NCBI GenBank assembly: GCA_038229415.1
Contig: JBBROM010000003.1
Location: 310,001-374,000, forward strand
Length of the DNA: 64,000 nt
Direction: 5' to 3'
Source of the DNA: JANXUR01 sp038229415
Lineage (GTDB): Bacteria > Acidobacteriota > Terriglobia > Terriglobales > Acidobacteriaceae
In this document: positions 62,376 through 64,000 of the stretch, piece by piece
Position numbering within the stretch: position 1 is the first letter of the stretch
Layout of the letters: every line of letters begins with the position of its first letter
Translations under genes and position numbers: made by a program
Notes under the pieces: model-generated
Told to the model about the DNA's origin: nothing
Database searches by the model: none
What the model saw: only the letters and a program-made list of their open reading frames with translations

Positions 62376-63968
62376 TTAGTAGCGCACGGCAGACTTCAAC
62401 TTCCAAATCTTTAGGTACTGAATGGTGGCGTTGCCGTCTTCGGAGAAAAACTCCACGCCGTGACGCTCCAAGTAGGGAAATGTCAGGTCGGTGATCGCGG
62501 TTTCTCCGTCTCCACCAAAGACCTCGATCGACGAGCGGTCCACGAAGATGTGCAGGCGCGCAACTCCAGCATCGGGAACCATTGGCGCAACGTGGCGACC
62601 AGGAAAGTTCGCATTCATGCTACCGACTCCAGACTTGGTCCGGTCCACAAACAGCTCCGATTTTGAAGTGACCCCGATGGATGTGGCCTCGTTTTGCTTG
62701 TCGGTTCGCACCTTGATGCCCGCGGACGAACTCTTGCCGAGCGCCAGAGCGACCTCGACTTCATACGACTCGCCAAAGGATCGCTGGGCCAGCAGACGAT
62801 TCGCAGCCTCAACGGACAAGTTGTCGGCTGAAAAAGCGTTCTCGCGCAGTTGCTCCAGTTCCACCACCGGCTGCTGTGTAAGTCGCAACTCATTGCCGAG
62901 GCGCTTTAGACTCAGCTCACGCGGAATCGTCATGCCGCCTCGCCACGGGCTGGTCGGAACATCACGCGCGTAATCCCAGTTCGACATCCACGCCATCCAG
63001 ATGCGGCGGCCATCCGGCACGTCAGAAAATGAAGTGGAGGCGTAGAAGTCCTTGCCGTCGTCGGCCCAGAGTTTTTTATCGGGCGGATTATCGTTGGTGA
63101 ACCTGGTGCCGTCGAACTGGCCGACGAAGTACTGGTTGCCCGAGCCCCCAGCAGGTGCGCCAGGATTGATGTTGACGCTCAACACCCAACGCTTTTTGCC
63201 CGGCTCACCGATAATTGGCAGCTCAAACAGATCAGGGCACTCCCAAAATCCATCAGTAGCTCCGGCGGGGCCGAAGTCAGAGAGCGGCCCCCATTCGCGC
63301 AAATTCTTCGACGTGAACAAGCGCACCTTGTGCTCTTTGGGCAGTGAGACGACCATCGCCCAGCGCTTCGTGCCGGCGTGCCAGAAGACCTTGGGATCGC
63401 GGAAGTCGCTCAGGTGCAGGTCAATCACGGGATTGCCCGCATACTTCGTGAAGGTGCGTCCGCGATCGTTGCTGTAGGCGATGTTCTGCGTTTGCAACGG
63501 CTCGCCGTTCGTGCTTTTTTCAGTGTGGCCGGTGTAGATGGCGACCAGGCAGGCCACAGCCTGCTGTTCCAGCACCGGCGCATTCGGGTTCTTGCAGAAT
63601 CCGCTTGAATTATTCCGGTCCACCACGACGCTGCCCGAGAAGATCATGATGCCGTTCTCTTCGGGAATCGCAGGTGGCAGTTGTTGCCAGTGAACGAGAT
63701 CAGGGCTGACGGCATGGCCCCAGGTCATGTGTCCCCACTGGTCGCCGAAGGGGTTGTACTGGTAGAAGAGGTGATATTCGCCGTCAAAATACACCGCACC
63801 ATTGGGATCGTTCGTCCAGTTGATGGCGGGAGTGAAATGATATTGCGGGCGGTAAGGCTCGTCGAAGAGCGCGGGTGGTAGCGCGGGCAGATTCTTCTGC
63901 GCGAGAAGTGCTGCCTGCAACATCAGCAGGCTTGCCAGTAAAGTGAGTGCCTGTATGGCGCGCTGCAC
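62376..63968 (-). CDS. Secreted GH32 fructan hydrolase (levanase/inulinase-like)
   Basis: 530 residues from a GTG behind GGGAGG. Signal peptide MQRAIQALTLLASLLMLQAALL, cleaved after AQ. The five-bladed propeller holds the nucleophile Asp54 in WTNDPNG, the transition-state Asp in SDFRDPKVF near 192 and the acid Glu in ECPDLFEL near 242. The C-terminal beta-sandwich (VDRSSIEVFGGDGETAITDLTFP) is typical of the exo-fructanase branch. It cleaves levan, inulin or sucrose outside the cytoplasm. Co-oriented with the sugar porter downstream. Confidence 0.94.
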   Translation of the reverse strand: MQRAIQALTLLASLLMLQAALLAQKNLPALPPALFDEPYRPQYHFTPAINWTNDPNGAVYFDGEYHLFYQYNPFGDQWGHMTWGHAVSPDLVHWQQLPPAIPEENGIMIFSGSVVVDRNNSSGFCKNPNAPVLEQQAVACLVAIYTGHTEKSTNGEPLQTQNIAYSNDRGRTFTKYAGNPVIDLHLSDFRDPKVFWHAGTKRWAMVVSLPKEHKVRLFTSKNLREWGPLSDFGPAGATDGFWECPDLFELPIIGEPGKKRWVLSVNINPGAPAGGSGNQYFVGQFDGTRFTNDNPPDKKLWADDGKDFYASTSFSDVPDGRRIWMAWMSNWDYARDVPTSPWRGGMTIPRELSLKRLGNELRLTQQPVVELEQLRENAFSADNLSVEAANRLLAQRSFGESYEVEVALALGKSSSAGIKVRTDKQNEATSIGVTSKSELFVDRTKSGVGSMNANFPGRHVAPMVPDAGVARLHIFVDRSSIEVFGGDGETAITDLTFPYLERHGVEFFSEDGNATIQYLKIWKLKSAVRY

Positions 63969-64000
63969 GACTACCTCCCAGTTTTCTTCCTTGCGCTGTG

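Overview
The window reads as a chromosomal segment of an acidobacterium, most like the Terriglobia (subdivision 1). This is inferred from gene content: secreted beta-propellers of the YVTN/lactonase type, an FG-GAP surface protein with a split Ig-like tail, stand-alone ExbD-like proteins, a DUF2277 protein, a secreted DUF4953-type metalloprotease and a complete pqqABCDE operon. No rRNA is present to confirm it. I see no phage, insertion sequence or CRISPR array. Three tRNAs are present: Cys(GCA), Gly(GCC) and a long selenocysteine tRNA (selC).

Layout. 1-5.7 kb: a cut secreted TPR-type protein, the housekeeping sigma factor rpoD, a Gly-rich secreted protein, tRNA-Cys and a basic three-repeat protein. 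5.7-8.9 kb: pqqABCDE on the minus strand. Next come a DNA-binding-domain-less cyclic-nucleotide-binding protein with a perfect CRP-like palindrome at its start, phoU, and a sodium/solute symporter with a small partner. 13.2-17.6 kb: a four-gene tripartite ABC exporter. 17.6-20.6 kb: an XRE-cupin regulator divergent from a CbiX-like chelatase overlapping an SDR, then an amidase remnant beside a vapBC toxin-antitoxin pair. 20.6-22.9 kb: an ABC-2 exporter. 23-32 kb: the FG-GAP surface protein, dnaB, DUF2277, a secreted YxWxPGYW-type protein and lepA.

32.3-35.6 kb holds what I find the most interesting unit. A divergent Lgt paralogue, a small membrane protein and a cysteine-rich radical SAM enzyme of the archaeal tetraether synthase (Tes) family overlap head to tail and are followed by maf. 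Acidobacteria are known to make the membrane-spanning lipid iso-diabolic acid, so a lipid-coupling role is a reasonable hypothesis, but it is inference. 36-41.3 kb: two tandem ExbD-like proteins, tRNA-Gly, tryptophan dioxygenase, a lone ABC ATPase, a receiver domain lacking its phospho-acceptor Asp, a PhzF protein and a peroxiredoxin. 41.4-48.4 kb: selC and three related secreted beta-propellers around a large secreted metalloprotease. fdhD, 7 kb from selC, suggests the cell runs a formate dehydrogenase, possibly a selenoprotein.

50.6-64 kb is a minus-strand carbohydrate block: glucan phosphorylase (with a LacI-type palindrome at its start), aldo/keto reductase, a maltose/sucrose-type MFS carrier, 4-alpha-glucanotransferase, a secreted GH13 glucosidase/amylase, glucose-6-phosphate dehydrogenase, a secreted YdjC-like deacetylase, a sugar-porter MFS carrier and a secreted GH32 fructanase. 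Together they could hydrolyse alpha-glucans and fructans outside the cytoplasm, import the products, and feed glucose phosphates to the oxidative pentose phosphate pathway.
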